Assembly: GCA_028023455.1 (NCBI GenBank)
Contig: JAQFVV010000284.1
Span: 224,501 to 288,500, forward strand
Direction: 5' to 3'
Length of the DNA stretch: 64,000 bases
From: Epiperipatus broadwayi
Taxonomy: Eukaryota; Onychophora; Udeonychophora; Euonychophora; Peripatidae
Part shown: positions 40,264 through 56,424 of the stretch, one piece after another
Layout: every line of letters starts with the position of its first letter
Position numbering within the stretch: the first letter of the stretch is position 1
The notes under the pieces: model-generated
Database searches by the model: none
What the model saw: only the letters and a program-made list of their open reading frames with translations
What the model was told of the DNA's origin: nothing
Translations under genes and position numbers: made by a program

Positions 40264-40793
40264 CCCTTAACAATACCCATAGTTCAATTCAGATTTCCCA
40301 CAATTCTGTTATCTTAACATTTGATGACTGGCGATTCATTAACATTTGACGATTTCTCTACAAATAACATAAATAGATTGCTTAATAATTCTAAAATTCA
40401 AAATTCAAAGTTTAATCAAAATTCTATTATATATAGATTGATATATGGATGCAGCTTACAATACATTAGTGAATCTAAGTGTACATTTGAGAAGAGAATA
40501 AAAGAACATATGCTTTTATATAATAGAATTCAAAAAGAGAATCAATATGGAACATGTAAATAAACCTTCATCAACTGTTATATTTGATCATAATAAATCT
40601 TGTCAATATGGATTTAAATTTGATTATAAAAATATGAAAATTATTCAAATTGAACGTTGTCATAATAAACGTAAAATAAAAGAGGCTATGTTGATTTCAA
40701 GAAATCGTCAAATGTTAATGAATCGCCAGTCATCAAATGTTAAGATAACAGAATTGTGGGAAATCTGAATTGAACTATGGGTATTGTTAAGGG
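40264..40793. repeat. Head-to-head PLE palindrome (family 3) with one 94-bp arm
   Basis: 40264-40357 is the exact reverse complement of 40700-40793, covering the last codons (NRQSSNVKITELWEI) and the 3' flank down to TATTGTTAAGGG. The 3' ends point outward, as in families 1 and 2, but the minus copy is only 94 bp long. Confidence 0.95.
40358..40768 (+). pseudogene. Penelope-like GIY-YIG fragment (family 3)
   Basis: Encodes NNINRLLNNSKIQNSKFNQN, IIYRLIYGCSLQYISESKC and EKRIKEHMLLYNR, then after a frameshift near 40547 STVIFDHNKSCQYGFKFDYK, NKRKIKEAMLISRN and NRQSSNVKITELWEI. YIG is changed to YIS. The apparent upstream start (MTGDSLTFDDF) is an artefact of reading through the inverted arm; homology begins at about 40358. 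No RT domain. Ends with the W-E-I type terminus of this group. Confidence 0.85.
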
Positions 40794-42811
40794 TTGTCTC
40801 GTTTTGATTATTCAACATTATATAGTTGATAAAGACTACAAAGTGTATAGTCGAAAGTACTTCTAAAAGAATTTAATTTATATAAATTGTACTGTATTTT
40901 GATATATAAATTGATTTGTATATTACATATATTGTGAAATGAATACAGATGTCAAACTTTATTTATTACATATATATATATATATATATATATATCAAAC
41001 TTTATTTATTACATATATATATATTGAACTGCCCACCTTCCCTTCCACACCTCAACTTACTAAAAATACCATGACGAAACCACAACTAAAAATATCAACT
41101 ATTACTTTTTTTTTTGCTTTGCCTTACTAAATTACCCCATCTTTAAAGGTGTTTAGTTCTCAGGTACAGTGTGAATTATTATCAGTAGTAAACTACCAAC
41201 AACACCAACACTCAACTACCAAACCAACACTGACCAAATAAACACTTTATTTTTTTCAAGAAGGAAAAACCCTTTAGGTGCCAGCTAATTATGGTGTAAT
41301 TAATGTGTCCATCTGATCAGCCCAATTTGGTACCTGAGATCCCTGCTATCTCAATCAGTTTCTAATCACTCTCTAAAGAACAATAACTCGTATATCAAAT
41401 ACACCGCCTAAAGCTACTAGTACTATTTAAAAAAATACCACGATAATTAAACAAACCATCCTAGCTAACAACGAAAAAGTCCTCTCTAATACTTCAATTT
41501 TAAAGATAAATAATAAATACTATTATACTAAACACAGAAAACATTTACATCTTTAAAACAACAAATCCTTGTTTTAAAATAATATTATAATATTCTTATT
41601 CCCTTAACTTTAAAATCTATTATTTATTATCAATGGTTAGATTTTTTCCCTCCCCACTTTATTAAAATATATTATTATACTTACTTACACATATTAAAAA
41701 ATAAACATAAATATTTTAAGAAAAATAGTTTAAGTATTTTCTTTTATTTAAAATAAATCAATCATTTTATCTTATAATTAAAATGCACACACTTTCTTTT
41801 TAAAATTAAAATAAGCATTTTAATACATCAACATAATAAATAAAATATACACATTACATTAGTTTTAAACTCACACATTCACGCATTCCATGTCTTTAAA
41901 TATTATTCAATATAGAAGCTGATATTGTTTATTATTATTATTCCAAAATATTATCTCATGAAGTTTAAAGTCTTATTTTCTTAAAGATTAATTCATAGAG
42001 TTTAAAGTTTATTTAATACAGTTTATCTTTTATTTTTAAAAGGAAAATCAGGAATGAGAGGATATTAAAGTCAATAATTACCTAGGATTTTATAAGTTCA
42101 ATATGATGTACACGGCACAATACAATTTCTTTAAAATTATTTATGACCGGTTAACAACTCCTCCTTGGATCCTGTGATACTGTATGATTTTCATGGCTCA
42201 TTTAGCATACACACACTCCACTACTTATTTAATTTATTTGGCCATGGTTTCCTTCCAAACTAATTGCAGATCTTGATGCATAGAGAGGCTCTGGTTTACT
42301 GCACACTGCGATGATTTAACAGTGCAACATGTTTGGAAAAATAACACTTTAAAATAACTGTTATATTTGTTGGTTCAATAATTATTTTTAAAAAGAGAGA
42401 GAGAGTCCCAAATAGCAAAATACTGGGATATTTATATTGTTTTAAACAATGGAAAACTTTATTAACAGCAGCCTCTCTTGTCTCATGAAATTATCAGCTT
42501 TTTGCTTTTATTTTCTTGAAAACTTCACACACACATGCACATATTTAATTGTTTTATTATAAGATAAAATGAATTTTCTTTATTATTGTATTATAAATTC
42601 AACAAAATAATATTAAATCATTTTTATTATAAGACTTTTCCTTCTTTTTACACAAAAAAAAATCTTATCATTTTAAAAAGTGTTTACAGTTTATTCTTAT
42701 TTAATAATAAATCTCCCCCCCCCCGCTCTTTAGTTTACATTTTATACTTTCAATTTTATGTTTTTAAAAGGTAAGATTTATTAAATTAATTAAATATCAA
42801 TGTACTTTGGT
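40794..42811. other. Intronic, unclassified
   Basis: No gene recognised. ATCAAACTTTATTTATTACA-type sequence and its (TA)n tail are tandemly duplicated at about 40951-41025, and a C-run lies at 42716-42724. Confidence 0.45.
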
Positions 42812-42938
42812 ACAATATATATATATAATGTCCGTTAATTAAAATACATATATTACAATATATATATATAATGTCCGTTAATTAAAAACAAAATTGTAAT
42901 TACAATTGAAATAACAAATTTAACAGTTTAGAAACTAT
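42812..42938 (-). repeat. Solo 3' ends of PLE family 1
   Basis: AATGTCCGTTAATTAAAAAC followed by AAAATTGTAATTACAATTGAAATAA is the complement of the terminal sequence at 4762-4806 (ending TTAATTAACGGATATT). A second partial copy, TATAATGTCCGTTAATTAAA, lies about 47 bp to the left. Both abut (TA)n. No coding part remains. Confidence 0.7.
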
Positions 42939-42950
42939 TACAATATATAT

Positions 42951-43832
42951 ATGAAAAACAAAAAACAAGTTAAAAACTTGCTAACGCTTGTAATTATGTC
43001 AACAAATGGCATTCTACCAAAAACATCATCAAGCGTATGTTTACATAAACGTCAGAGCAAGCATTCACTATCTCTAACTTTAATTCCACTTTCAGATCAT
43101 GATTTCAAGCTATTTGCTATCATCAGTGAAAGACAGGAGTAAGAAACTTGATCTAAACACAAACTCTGAGTGTTTATGAAACAGTTTCTATTCAGCTTGC
43201 AAGTGTGAATCTTTTAGACACGTAATGTCTTCAAACTCAGCATAGCAAGCCAGATAGCTATATGGGTCTGATATCAGTTCAGCATCACCACATAGTAGAA
43301 GCCTCTGCAATATATATCAGTGCTAGAAAGACCTCAAATGTACATTTATGAAAAGCAAAAAACAAGTTAAAAACTTGCTAATGCTTGTATTTATGTCAAT
43401 AGATGATGTTCTACCAAAAACACCATCAAGCGTATGTTTACATAAACATCAGAGCAAGCATTCACTATCTCTAACTTTAATTCCACTTTCAGATCATGAT
43501 TTCAAACTATTTGCTATCATCAGTGAAAGACAGAAATAAGAAACTAGATCTAAACACAAACTCTTGAGTGTTTATGAAACAGTTTCTATTCTTCTTGTAA
43601 GCATGAATCTTTTAGACATGTAATGTCATCAAACTCAGCATAGCAAGCTGTATAGAAACTGTTTCATAAATTCTGTTTGTATTTAGATCTGGTTTCTTAT
43701 TCCTGTCTTTCACTGATGATAGCAAATAGCTTGAAATCATGATCTGAAAGTGGAATTAAAGTTAGAGATAGTGAATGCTTGCTCTGTAAACATACGCTTG
43801 ACTGTGTTTTTGGTAGAATGTCATCTGTTGAT
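42951..43832. repeat. 397-bp tandem duplication plus an inverted third copy
   Basis: Units begin at 42951 and 43348 (offset 397 bp) and share ACCAAAAACA(T/C)CATCAAGCG and ACTTTCAGATCATGATTTCA. From about 43652 to 43832 the same sequence returns inverted (TGAAATCATGATCTGAAAGT). The two 63-codon frames in the direct copies differ by 11 residues and are not evidence of a gene. Confidence 0.92.
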
Positions 43833-43903
43833 ATATATATATATATATATATTGTGCCCTTTTCTTTAATGTCATCTGTTGATATATATATATATATATA
43901 TAT

Positions 43904-43920
<17 letters not shown>
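43818..43920. repeat. 51-bp tandem duplication containing (TA)n and TTGTGCCC
   Basis: AATGTCATCTGTTGA, (TA)n, then TTGTGCCCTTTTCTTT occurs twice in a row, so the left border of the next inverted-repeat structure is duplicated. Confidence 0.93.
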
Positions 43921-48024
<4,104 letters not shown>

Positions 48025-48030
<6 letters not shown>

Positions 48031-48766
48031 ACAACTATATTTGAATTAATAATAAATTTATTTTGCATCGAATCGATTTTCGTTCAAAATGAACCTTCTC
48101 AAGATGTTGGAATAAATCAAAAAGTCACGTGATTTATATTAACTTAGTATACACTTATTGTTCAAACCAAACCTTAAAAATTATTAAAATTTTTAATGTT
48201 TAATTGACGGCTTACAATTCAACTTCACGGATTCTTGGAGCAAAATTCAGAAACTAGCATACTTTGACCTTAATGAAAAAGGCTTCATAAAAATTGTGAC
48301 AATTTAAAGAATACAGTTTATAAAATTCACTATCAACAATCAGAAGACACCAATCACATAAATGTCTGTAATAAATGTCTTCTGATTGTTGATAGTGAAT
48401 TTTATAAACTGTATTCTTTAAATTTTCATAATTTTTATGAAGCCTTTTTCATTAAGGTCAAAGTATGCTAGTTTCTGAATTTTGCTCCAAGAATCCGTGA
48501 AGTTGAATTGTAAGTCGTCAATTAAACATTAAAAATTTTAATAATTTTTAAGGTTTGGTTTGAACAATAAGTGTATACTAAGTTAATATAAATTATGTGA
48601 CTTTTTGATTTATTCCAACATCTTGAGAAGATTCATTTTGAATGAAAATCGATTTGATGCAAAATAAATTTATTATTAATTCAAATATAGTTGTCTATAA
48701 TATTTATTTATATTTTTATATTAAAGTATTTTATAAAGACAACATAATGGATGTTAATTCCATCAT
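48025..48766. repeat. Palindrome of repeat X (two copies, ends outward)
   Basis: 48025-48369 is the reverse complement of about 48375-48720, with few differences (for example GGTTTGGTTTGAACAATAAG against its complement). The right copy continues about 45 bp further to GGATGTTAATTCCATC and (TA)n, matching the single copy at 33441-33880. The centre is near 48372. This copies the layout of the PLE palindromes although no coding sequence is visible. Confidence 0.9.
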
Positions 48767-48786
48767 ATATATATATATATATATAT

Positions 48787-48832
<46 letters not shown>
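48764..48832. repeat. (TA)n microsatellite
   Basis: TA tract interrupted once by GG (TATATGGATATA). Confidence 0.95.
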
Positions 48833-48838
<6 letters not shown>

Positions 48839-48839
48839 T

Positions 48840-50743
48840 ATGACCTTTTATTTAGGTTACTGGATTAAATAAACCAAAATTATAAATTATAAAATATTTG
48901 GCATTAATATCTTAACAAGTGGCTTTCAATAAAGATTGTTTTAAATGCACTGGGAAATTTTCTTGAGTGGAGATGAGATTTCAAACCCAGTCTAAGCTCT
49001 GACTAAACTAAAGTAACAATTTAAAAGTATTATTATTTGGGAGATAAATATATTGCTATTTTATGATTGTTGAATAGCAATTGAAATAAATAAATAATTA
49101 AATCAAATTTGTAAATCTAGTAAAATGAATTGTTATAGTAAATTACTTAACCATATTTTTTTAGTATAGAACATAAAGCTGTCTTGAATAAGTATGAGTA
49201 ATTATTAAAAATAAAGACAGAGGGGGTAATATTAATTATGCATACCAAGATTATTGGTTTAAATTACTCCCAGAATTTATTGTAAAACAAGCTATATATT
49301 ATCTAAACAAAGTTATAAGGGGGTGGATTAAGAAAAACAAGAACTAAGCAACCGTAGAATTCAAGTCTGATCTAAAACAAGGAAGAAAAAAACCTAAACA
49401 TCAGAAAATTCTGGAATCCAATTCAATGAAATGATAATATCTTGCTATCTACAAATGCTGGAATAGAAAATTTCAAAACCTTGCAGTCATTTAAACACCA
49501 TTCTTCTATTGATTGATAATTCTGAGAAGTTATACTGGAAAAGAAATGGAAACCTTGCACATCATAACTGTCTCCCATAAATCTTATTTCAAACCCAGGA
49601 AAATTCGAGAGAAAGTAAGCTTTTACTTTTATATTATTAACATATTTAAAATCTCTTTTTTTAAAAATAACACAAATTATTTATAGGTAAACAAAGAAGT
49701 TGATAATGTTTGAATTTTGCACCATTCTTAGTATTCAATAGAACAATATTGTGTTTGTAAATTGAAATATCAAGAAAAAAATAATAATTTGAGATAATTT
49801 TGAAAACAAGTGTTATGATATATATAGCAAATAAATTACAAAGTCATTTTTAAATCATCTAACTTTTAATAAAGTAAAAAAATAATAATTGTGTGATTTT
49901 ATTATCTGTTCTGATCTGCTGATTTTTTTATAGCTGGAACTTATGTAATGAAAGAAATAATCAATTACCAATTAATTGAAATGCTAAGGATGTCATTGTG
50001 ATAATTGGATAAATTCTTTCTAATATTGAAAATCACATCATAATTTGCCAATAAGAATGGAATGAAATAAATATTTACTTTTAAAGTTTTATTGAGAAAT
50101 ATATGCCATTGTAATAAGGTTTTACAATATTAAAAATACCCCAACTGTTTAAAGATTGTGACATATATTGCTGTAGAAGAAAAAATAGAACTAACAAAGA
50201 ATTTTAAAAAAGATAAATGTGTTAAGTGTAATAAAATTCTACTCATTTTTTTTAAGGAAAATTATTTGGATTTTAAATATAAATAAATAATCTTGTTTTA
50301 CTTCATGTGGAACACTTACAGAATAAATCAATAAAAGTATATAAAAAAGATTTGTTGTGAAGACTATGATAACATATACAATATTAAGGAAAATTATCTT
50401 CAGAAAAATGGATAACTGATTTTAATTGTAATACACTTAAAGACCTTTGAATATTGCCTTATTATATAAGCATTAAACAGGATAATAAAATATATATGCA
50501 TTATCTGGAATGTTTGCTCATCATAATATCCATTTTATCATTTTTACTCACCAGGATGGAATAACTTGGTCGAATAGGATAAAAATTTAATGGATAAAAA
50601 TGTACCTTTATTTATCTTTATTATTGCTGGGTTATGTATATTACTTATGTAATGTGTTATTGAGGAGTTTTGTTTTTTTTTAAAATATATATGTTTTACT
50701 GTGGCATGAAAAATATATATTGAGTTAAAGAAAAAAAAAGTGT
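48840..50743. other. Intronic, unclassified
   Basis: No gene or shared repeat recognised. Confidence 0.45.
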
Positions 50744-50744
50744 A

Positions 50745-50805
<61 letters not shown>

Positions 50806-52017
50806 CACCAAAACTGTCTAGACATTGAAAATATGTATCAATTGGTTAATAGATTGAAAAGTATTGATGTTTTTCTTTCAATTTTAAAAAAAATAGAATG
50901 TTTTTCTGCAGATAAGATTAAGGTTTTTCATGATTTGCTTTTGCTGTTAGAGGATTCAATGTATTTTATGTCTAATAATGTGTTTTATAAGATTAGAGAA
51001 GGTTGGGTTATTGGTTATGTCATTTCTCCATTGATGTGTGCTGTCTATATTGATTATTTGGAGTATAGTATTATTAATATGTTTTCATGTTCTATTAAAT
51101 TATTTGTTAGGTATGTTGATGATTGTTTGTTTGTTATTCAGAAAGAGAAATTAGAAGAGTTTTTATGAGCATTGAATGATTTTGATTCTAGTATTAAGTT
51201 TACAATTGAGGGGGGTGGTTTTGATTTTGTAAAATTAAAGTTTTTAGATTTAAATGTTGAGAAGGTTAATGATGTTTTGTTTTGTAGTCATTTTATAAAA
51301 CCTAAAAATTTGAGAAATATCATTAGGCCTGATAGTTATCAGCCTTTTATATATAAAAAAATGTCTTTGATGAATTTTTGTTGTCGGAATAAAAGGCTTA
51401 ATAATTTTAATAATGATGCTGATATTCAAAGAAGTCAATTTGCTGCTGAATATGTAGAATTGGGTTATAATCATGATTTTATTAAAAAAGTGGTATTTAA
51501 TAATAATGTTTATAATCGTGATTTGGATGATAAGAATTTTGTTGGTAAGGATGATGATTATATGTCTTTACCATTTAAAGCATCAATTTATAATTTGGTT
51601 TATAGGAATAGTCATTTGTTAGGTGGAATGAAGGTTGCATGGAGGAAAGGTTATGATTTGAATTCATTACTTAATGGTTCAAAGCAGTCTATTGATAGTA
51701 GGTCTATTCCTGGTATTGTTTATAAAATTCCATGTAGTTGTGGTAAATTTTATGTAGGTCAGAGTAAATTTAGCCTTAATGAAAGGATTAAGGTTCATAT
51801 AAGTAGGGTTAAACATAGGTATCTTAACTCAGGTTTATATATTCATGAATTGAATACAGGTCATAGAATATTGTTTAACAATGCTTCGGTTATTTTTTAT
51901 GAAAAGAATGAGTTAAAAAGAAGAATAAAGGAGACTTTGATGATAAAACTCTTTGATTCTGAGGCTATCAATCTTATGAAGACTTCTTTTGATATTAAGG
52001 GAAGGTGGAATTTGTAG
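50806..52017 (+). pseudogene. Penelope-like RT (partial) and GIY-YIG endonuclease (family 4)
   Basis: The best preserved PLE here: one frame of about 403 codons with a single in-frame TGA at 51166-51168. It starts abruptly at (TA)n within the RT, just after motif A. RT motif B is GWVIGYVISPLMCAVYID and motif C is KLFVRYVDDCLFVI with both aspartates present. The thumb and connector follow (DDYMSLPFKASIYNL, KGYDLNSLLNGSKQSI), then the nuclease GIVYKIPCSCGKFYVGQSKF and NERIKVHISRVKH, and the end FDIKGRWNL. The 5' RT motifs are lost. The nonsense codon and truncation make it inactive, but sequence preservation implies recent insertion. Confidence 0.92.
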
Positions 52018-52031
52018 TGAATTATGGGAAG

Positions 52032-52063
<32 letters not shown>

Positions 52064-52350
52064 TTTCCTTTAGATTGATTTTCACTTGAGAAGGTCTATT
52101 TGTAGTAGATGAAACCATGGTTGTGTAAGGATTTTGGTAAAAAATTTTAAAATTTAATCTAGTATTCTATTGTTTTATAGTTTTGCATATATATATATAT
52201 ATAGTTATTTTTTTTAGTTAAGGGAAAACAGGAAATTATATATATATATATATCATTTATCTAGAGAGAGTGATAAAAATATTTACTTCTCTCATATTTT
52301 AAAACAGATGTTAATGTATTTTATTCAAGAAGTGAATAGGCAGACATTTT

Positions 52351-52386
<36 letters not shown>

Positions 52387-52423
52387 TATTATAGTATATA
52401 TATATATATATATATATATATAC
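52018..52423. other. 3' flank of PLE family 4 with (TA)n and (TG)n tracts
   Basis: After the stop, GAATTATGGGAAGA runs into (TA)n(TG)n at 52032-52062. Further TA tracts lie at 52188-52202, 52238-52252, 52355-52383 and 52395-52422. Confidence 0.8.
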
Positions 52424-55319
52424 TAGAATGACTGAATTATTTTCTTATATAAAAGAAAATTTGATATAAGCCTTTTTCATTTTGTAATTTTGTATAGAAA
52501 TGAACTTGTCCACTTTGAATACAAATGCAAGTTTGATCTTTATTTTTTAAATATGTTGTGCTCTCTCTAACAAAAGTATAGTTGTCCTTCTAAAATGATT
52601 AACGATCATTTGACATGTATTTGGGTTTGTCTCTTGATACATTAATGGTTTTATATTGTAAAATGGAATATGTAGATTTCCACTGATATTGTTGGTATTT
52701 TTTTATCTTGCTATGATATTGAGAATGACTAGTGACAGTTTTAGCTAATAGGATGTTCCAATAGAATGGCATCAAATAGATTAATATTTATATTGGGCAT
52801 GGGTTGATGGAGAGTCACCTATTGCTGATTTCATGAGAGGAAAGTTGGTAGAGGCTAAGTACTAATTAATGCTTGTTAGCATAAATAATCTATAAAAGAA
52901 AGGATGTCCATGGTTTGAATTCTATTTTTTTTTATGTGATGAGGCAAAGCCCACACACGTGTATACTCATTGAGAGAGGTATTAAAATTATCCATATTAC
53001 TACACAACTGTCATGTTGTTTTTATAAGGCCTCCCTCTTTGGTGTTAAATCCCTCATGATGATATAGTTAGTTTTTCCACCATGTATGGTGAAGAATAAT
53101 AGATCGAAATCATATAGCAAGCATAGGATATTGTTAAGATTAGGAACACTGGTCTAGCTATAGTGTTTGCCTAATTATAATAGTGCTCTGTGATGTTGTA
53201 AGATCATCATCAGTTATAGACAGACCAAACCAAGATATATTTGTAATTGTAGAATTTTTAGATGTAAAGTAAGAGATGCACATTGGCAGCATGGATTCAT
53301 CTTCATCAAATAATGATGTGACGATAGAATGGTAAGATCAATTATGTATTCAATAATTGAGTTGTGTATATAGGTAATATTTTAGTGAGACCTATGTGTA
53401 TTTGACTTTTGATGTCTATTCTTATTTTAATGCACTAAACTTATTCATTTCAAATTTAAATAAGTTAGTAATTGCACAGAATATGATGATTTCCCTTATC
53501 ATAGTCTGATAAAAGAAAAGGCTTTAGGAGAATGCAATACTTTAAAATTTTTTGAATTCTAAATTTAAATTTGTTGCATATCCTAAAGTTCTAAATATAC
53601 TGCTAGTTTTGTAATTTAAATGCTAGTCAACTTAAATAAGTTTTATTTTCTTATTTCTTAAAATATGCTAAAGAGTAATAAATGATATTTTGAATATCAT
53701 TTTATAAACAGGTTGTATCATTTGCTGAGTATATAGTCAATGGGAGACCAGGTATTTTCCCATCCATAAGTTCTTTTACTATATTAGTTTTATTTCATGC
53801 CACGTCTGTGAATTAAAAATTTGTAAATATTGTAAATAAAGTTTGTTGTATTTAAAAATTTATTTAGTTGCATGTAGTCTTATTGCTAATTACCACATAT
53901 ATACACTATTATTGTTATTGCTATCAACCTATCGGGAGATTATAAATTGTAATCATCATCGACCAATATAGTACTATTAAATATATTATGTTATATCATA
54001 ATAATTTTATTGTCTTATGATTTATTAGTACATCTAATGCATCATTACACAATAATCAAAATGTTAGTATCTTAGAGTACAGATTATTTTAAGTAATAGA
54101 TTAAAAGATAAACTTAATATTGATTTGATTGATTTAGTTAAAGACAGAGCTATTATTCACTGATACTGATCACATGATCTATCATTATCTAGTAACAGGA
54201 ATTTGGTTAGTTATTGTTTTAATTATTAAAAAGTCATTCCTAGTCATAAATTTTAAAGTTTATGTTAGTCATAAAGTTTATGTGTAACTGCTAAATATAA
54301 TTCTTGAATTGAGTTTATATTGAGAGCTGGTATGTGCATTATGTTTGGGTAGTGGTAAAATCCCTCTTACTGACCCAATTATATTTTGTATAATGATTTT
54401 GAGTGTTTGAACCCTGAGAAGAATGAGTTGTTAAGTTTCAAGATAGAATTTAAATGTGTAGTAAATTTTATTGCTAGTTAATTATAGTTAAACTTAAAAT
54501 AAATTACTTTCACTGTTTTATGAAAGTTAGCTAAGCTTTAATATGTAAATTACTTATTTTGGCATAAAATGTATAGTTTGTTTTAACTTCATGCTAATTA
54601 TTCTGGTTGTGTCAAGCTTGAAATCCCTATTTATATTTAACTTATTTTTTTTACCATTTAATACCATAATAGGTCTTAATTTAAGATTTCAGTCTCCGTC
54701 ATTAACATTGTTCTTCAATTTCATCTTGATCATTCTTTTATTTATTCATTCTCATTTGACATTAACTTATTACCATAATTGATTAATCATACATTAACTT
54801 TTATTCTTTTATCATCTTAACTATTCATTAACTCTTATTCTATCATCATCTTAATCATTCATTATTTCTCAAACATCTTCATTCTTTTCTCTTCATTCTT
54901 AGGTTCATTTCATTCCACCATTTAAGTATTACTTCTTTCCATCATCCATTTAGTCATCTACATCATAATTTCTTTATCATTTCATTTATAAATTTAATTT
55001 CATAATCATTCCGGAGATATAATTATTAGTTATTTATTAATTGGCTAAATATCAAATTTAACTCATCACCTTTTGTTTGTGTGGATTTTAAGGCTGGTTT
55101 GACCAGAAGTTATTATCTTTATTAATCACTTTGTGATCGTCTTTATATCTATAGTTTCATGCTAGTTTTATTTAATACAGGAATCATTTCGTTAGTTTTA
55201 CATTTTTGTTATCTTTATGCTTATATTCTTGATAATGAGAGTATGATAGGTTGCATAGGAGAATTTAGTCGCTAAAATGTACGACACGATTCGTTAATGA
55301 CCAGATAGATTAGGGAGGT

Positions 55320-55321
<2 letters not shown>
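52424..55321 (+). repeat. 3-kb noncoding interspersed repeat, copy 2
   Basis: Inverted relative to copy 1 at 17883-20975 and colinear with it throughout. It lies between two (TA)n tracts and ends GGGAGGTTAC-(TA)n, matching the TTGTAACCTTC end of copy 1. No long frame is shared. See copy 1 for the landmarks. Confidence 0.85.

Positions 55322-55406
<85 letters not shown>
55322..55406. repeat. (TA)n microsatellite
   Basis: About 84 bp of pure TA, right border of the 3-kb repeat. Confidence 0.98.
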
Positions 55407-55407
<1 letters not shown>

Positions 55408-56023
55408 TTTTTGATAATATCTGACAAATTGTAATACTTTTTAAGCTTTATTAATGTCAGAATACAAAATTGCCAGTCATTTTTGTAACATTTTATTAAA
55501 TATAATATTTGCACAATTTTTTTTAATTGAGTGCTTTAACGTTTTTTAAGATTTAATGTAAATATGTTTTTTTTATTAAACATTGCTAATATCTAAAAGT
55601 TTGTTACATTTTAAATTAATATTGCTAAGTATGCTTTTTTTATTTAAACTATATTAGGGATTGACAGACCATGAAAGCACATAGCATCATAATATTGAAT
55701 TAAGTAATTGGTATTTGTGGAAGTTTCTGCAGCTGGACCTTTCCCCAGTGTTCTTTATTTAATTGTGGAATTACTTTCTTATAGTGGTGAATTTGACATG
55801 TGACATTAGAAAATAGAAAAAAATTGATAACAATTTATAAATACACTACTTACATAAATAAATAATTATATTATAAATGTTAAGAGTAAAAGCATTTGTT
55901 CTAAACCTATAATCCTTGTCAATTAGATAAACATAACCTAAATATTTCTGATGTAATAAAATATATTTTCATATATTTTTAAATATTTGAATAATGAGCC
56001 AATATTGATTTATATAGTTAGTA
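55407..56023. other. Intronic, unclassified
   Basis: AT-rich with no recognised feature. Confidence 0.5.
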
Positions 56024-56155
56024 GGTGATTCATAGTTATTAGTTGATTCAAAATTTATATATATATATATATCACATTTTTTAAATATAGGTGATTCATA
56101 GTTATTAGTTGATTCAAAATTTATATATATATATATATCACATTTTTTAAATATG
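56024..56155. repeat. 66-bp tandem duplication at the splice acceptor
   Basis: GGTGATTCATAGTTATTAGT..TATATATCACATTTTTTAAATAT occurs twice in succession (56024 and 56090). The second copy leads into ATATGCAG, the acceptor of the next exon; the first ends ATATAG|GTG, creating a second potential acceptor 68 bp upstream. Confidence 0.93.
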
Positions 56156-56158
56156 CAG

Positions 56159-56345
56159 GAAAGTGAAATATGAATTGGAATTGAACCATCACATATGGCT
56201 TATACAGCCTAAACATTTCAGGGTTCATAAATCAAGTCTTCTTAGCAATATAACCAGCAGAACAAGTCAATTATCTATCAAAGATAGTAAAACAGGTGCA
56301 GATGATAGTTTACCAAGTTCGACAAATAAAACTTACAGTCCAGAG
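56159..56345 (+). CDS. Receptor guanylate cyclase, juxtamembrane exon
   Basis: A 187-bp exon between AAATATGCAG and CCAGAG|GTAAAA. With the leading G completing the Trp codon begun at 1957-1958, it encodes KVKYELELNHHIWLIQPKHF, a Ser/Thr-rich stretch (SSLLSNITSRTSQLSIKDSK) and STNKTYSPE. In membrane guanylate cyclases the membrane span is followed by a basic Y-x-K-x(2)-x-E-x-E-L-x(3)-(I/L)-W-x-I segment and then a variable serine-rich region before the kinase-homology domain; this exon matches that order. Other phases contain a TGA at once. It ends in phase 0. Confidence 0.75.
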
Positions 56346-56424
56346 GTAAAAATGTATGAAGTTTTATATAAAAATATTATTAAACTGTAATAATATATTA
56401 AGTCTTTTTTTTTACATTTTATAG

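Noticed and set aside
40321-40357. ATG start for the PLE family 3 fragment (MTGDSLTFDDF)
   Set aside because: This part is the inverted 94-bp arm read in the wrong direction; PLE homology begins after it.
42951-43539. Pair of 63-codon frames
   Set aside because: They lie in a tandem duplication, most base differences change the amino acid, and the unit is also present inverted without a frame.
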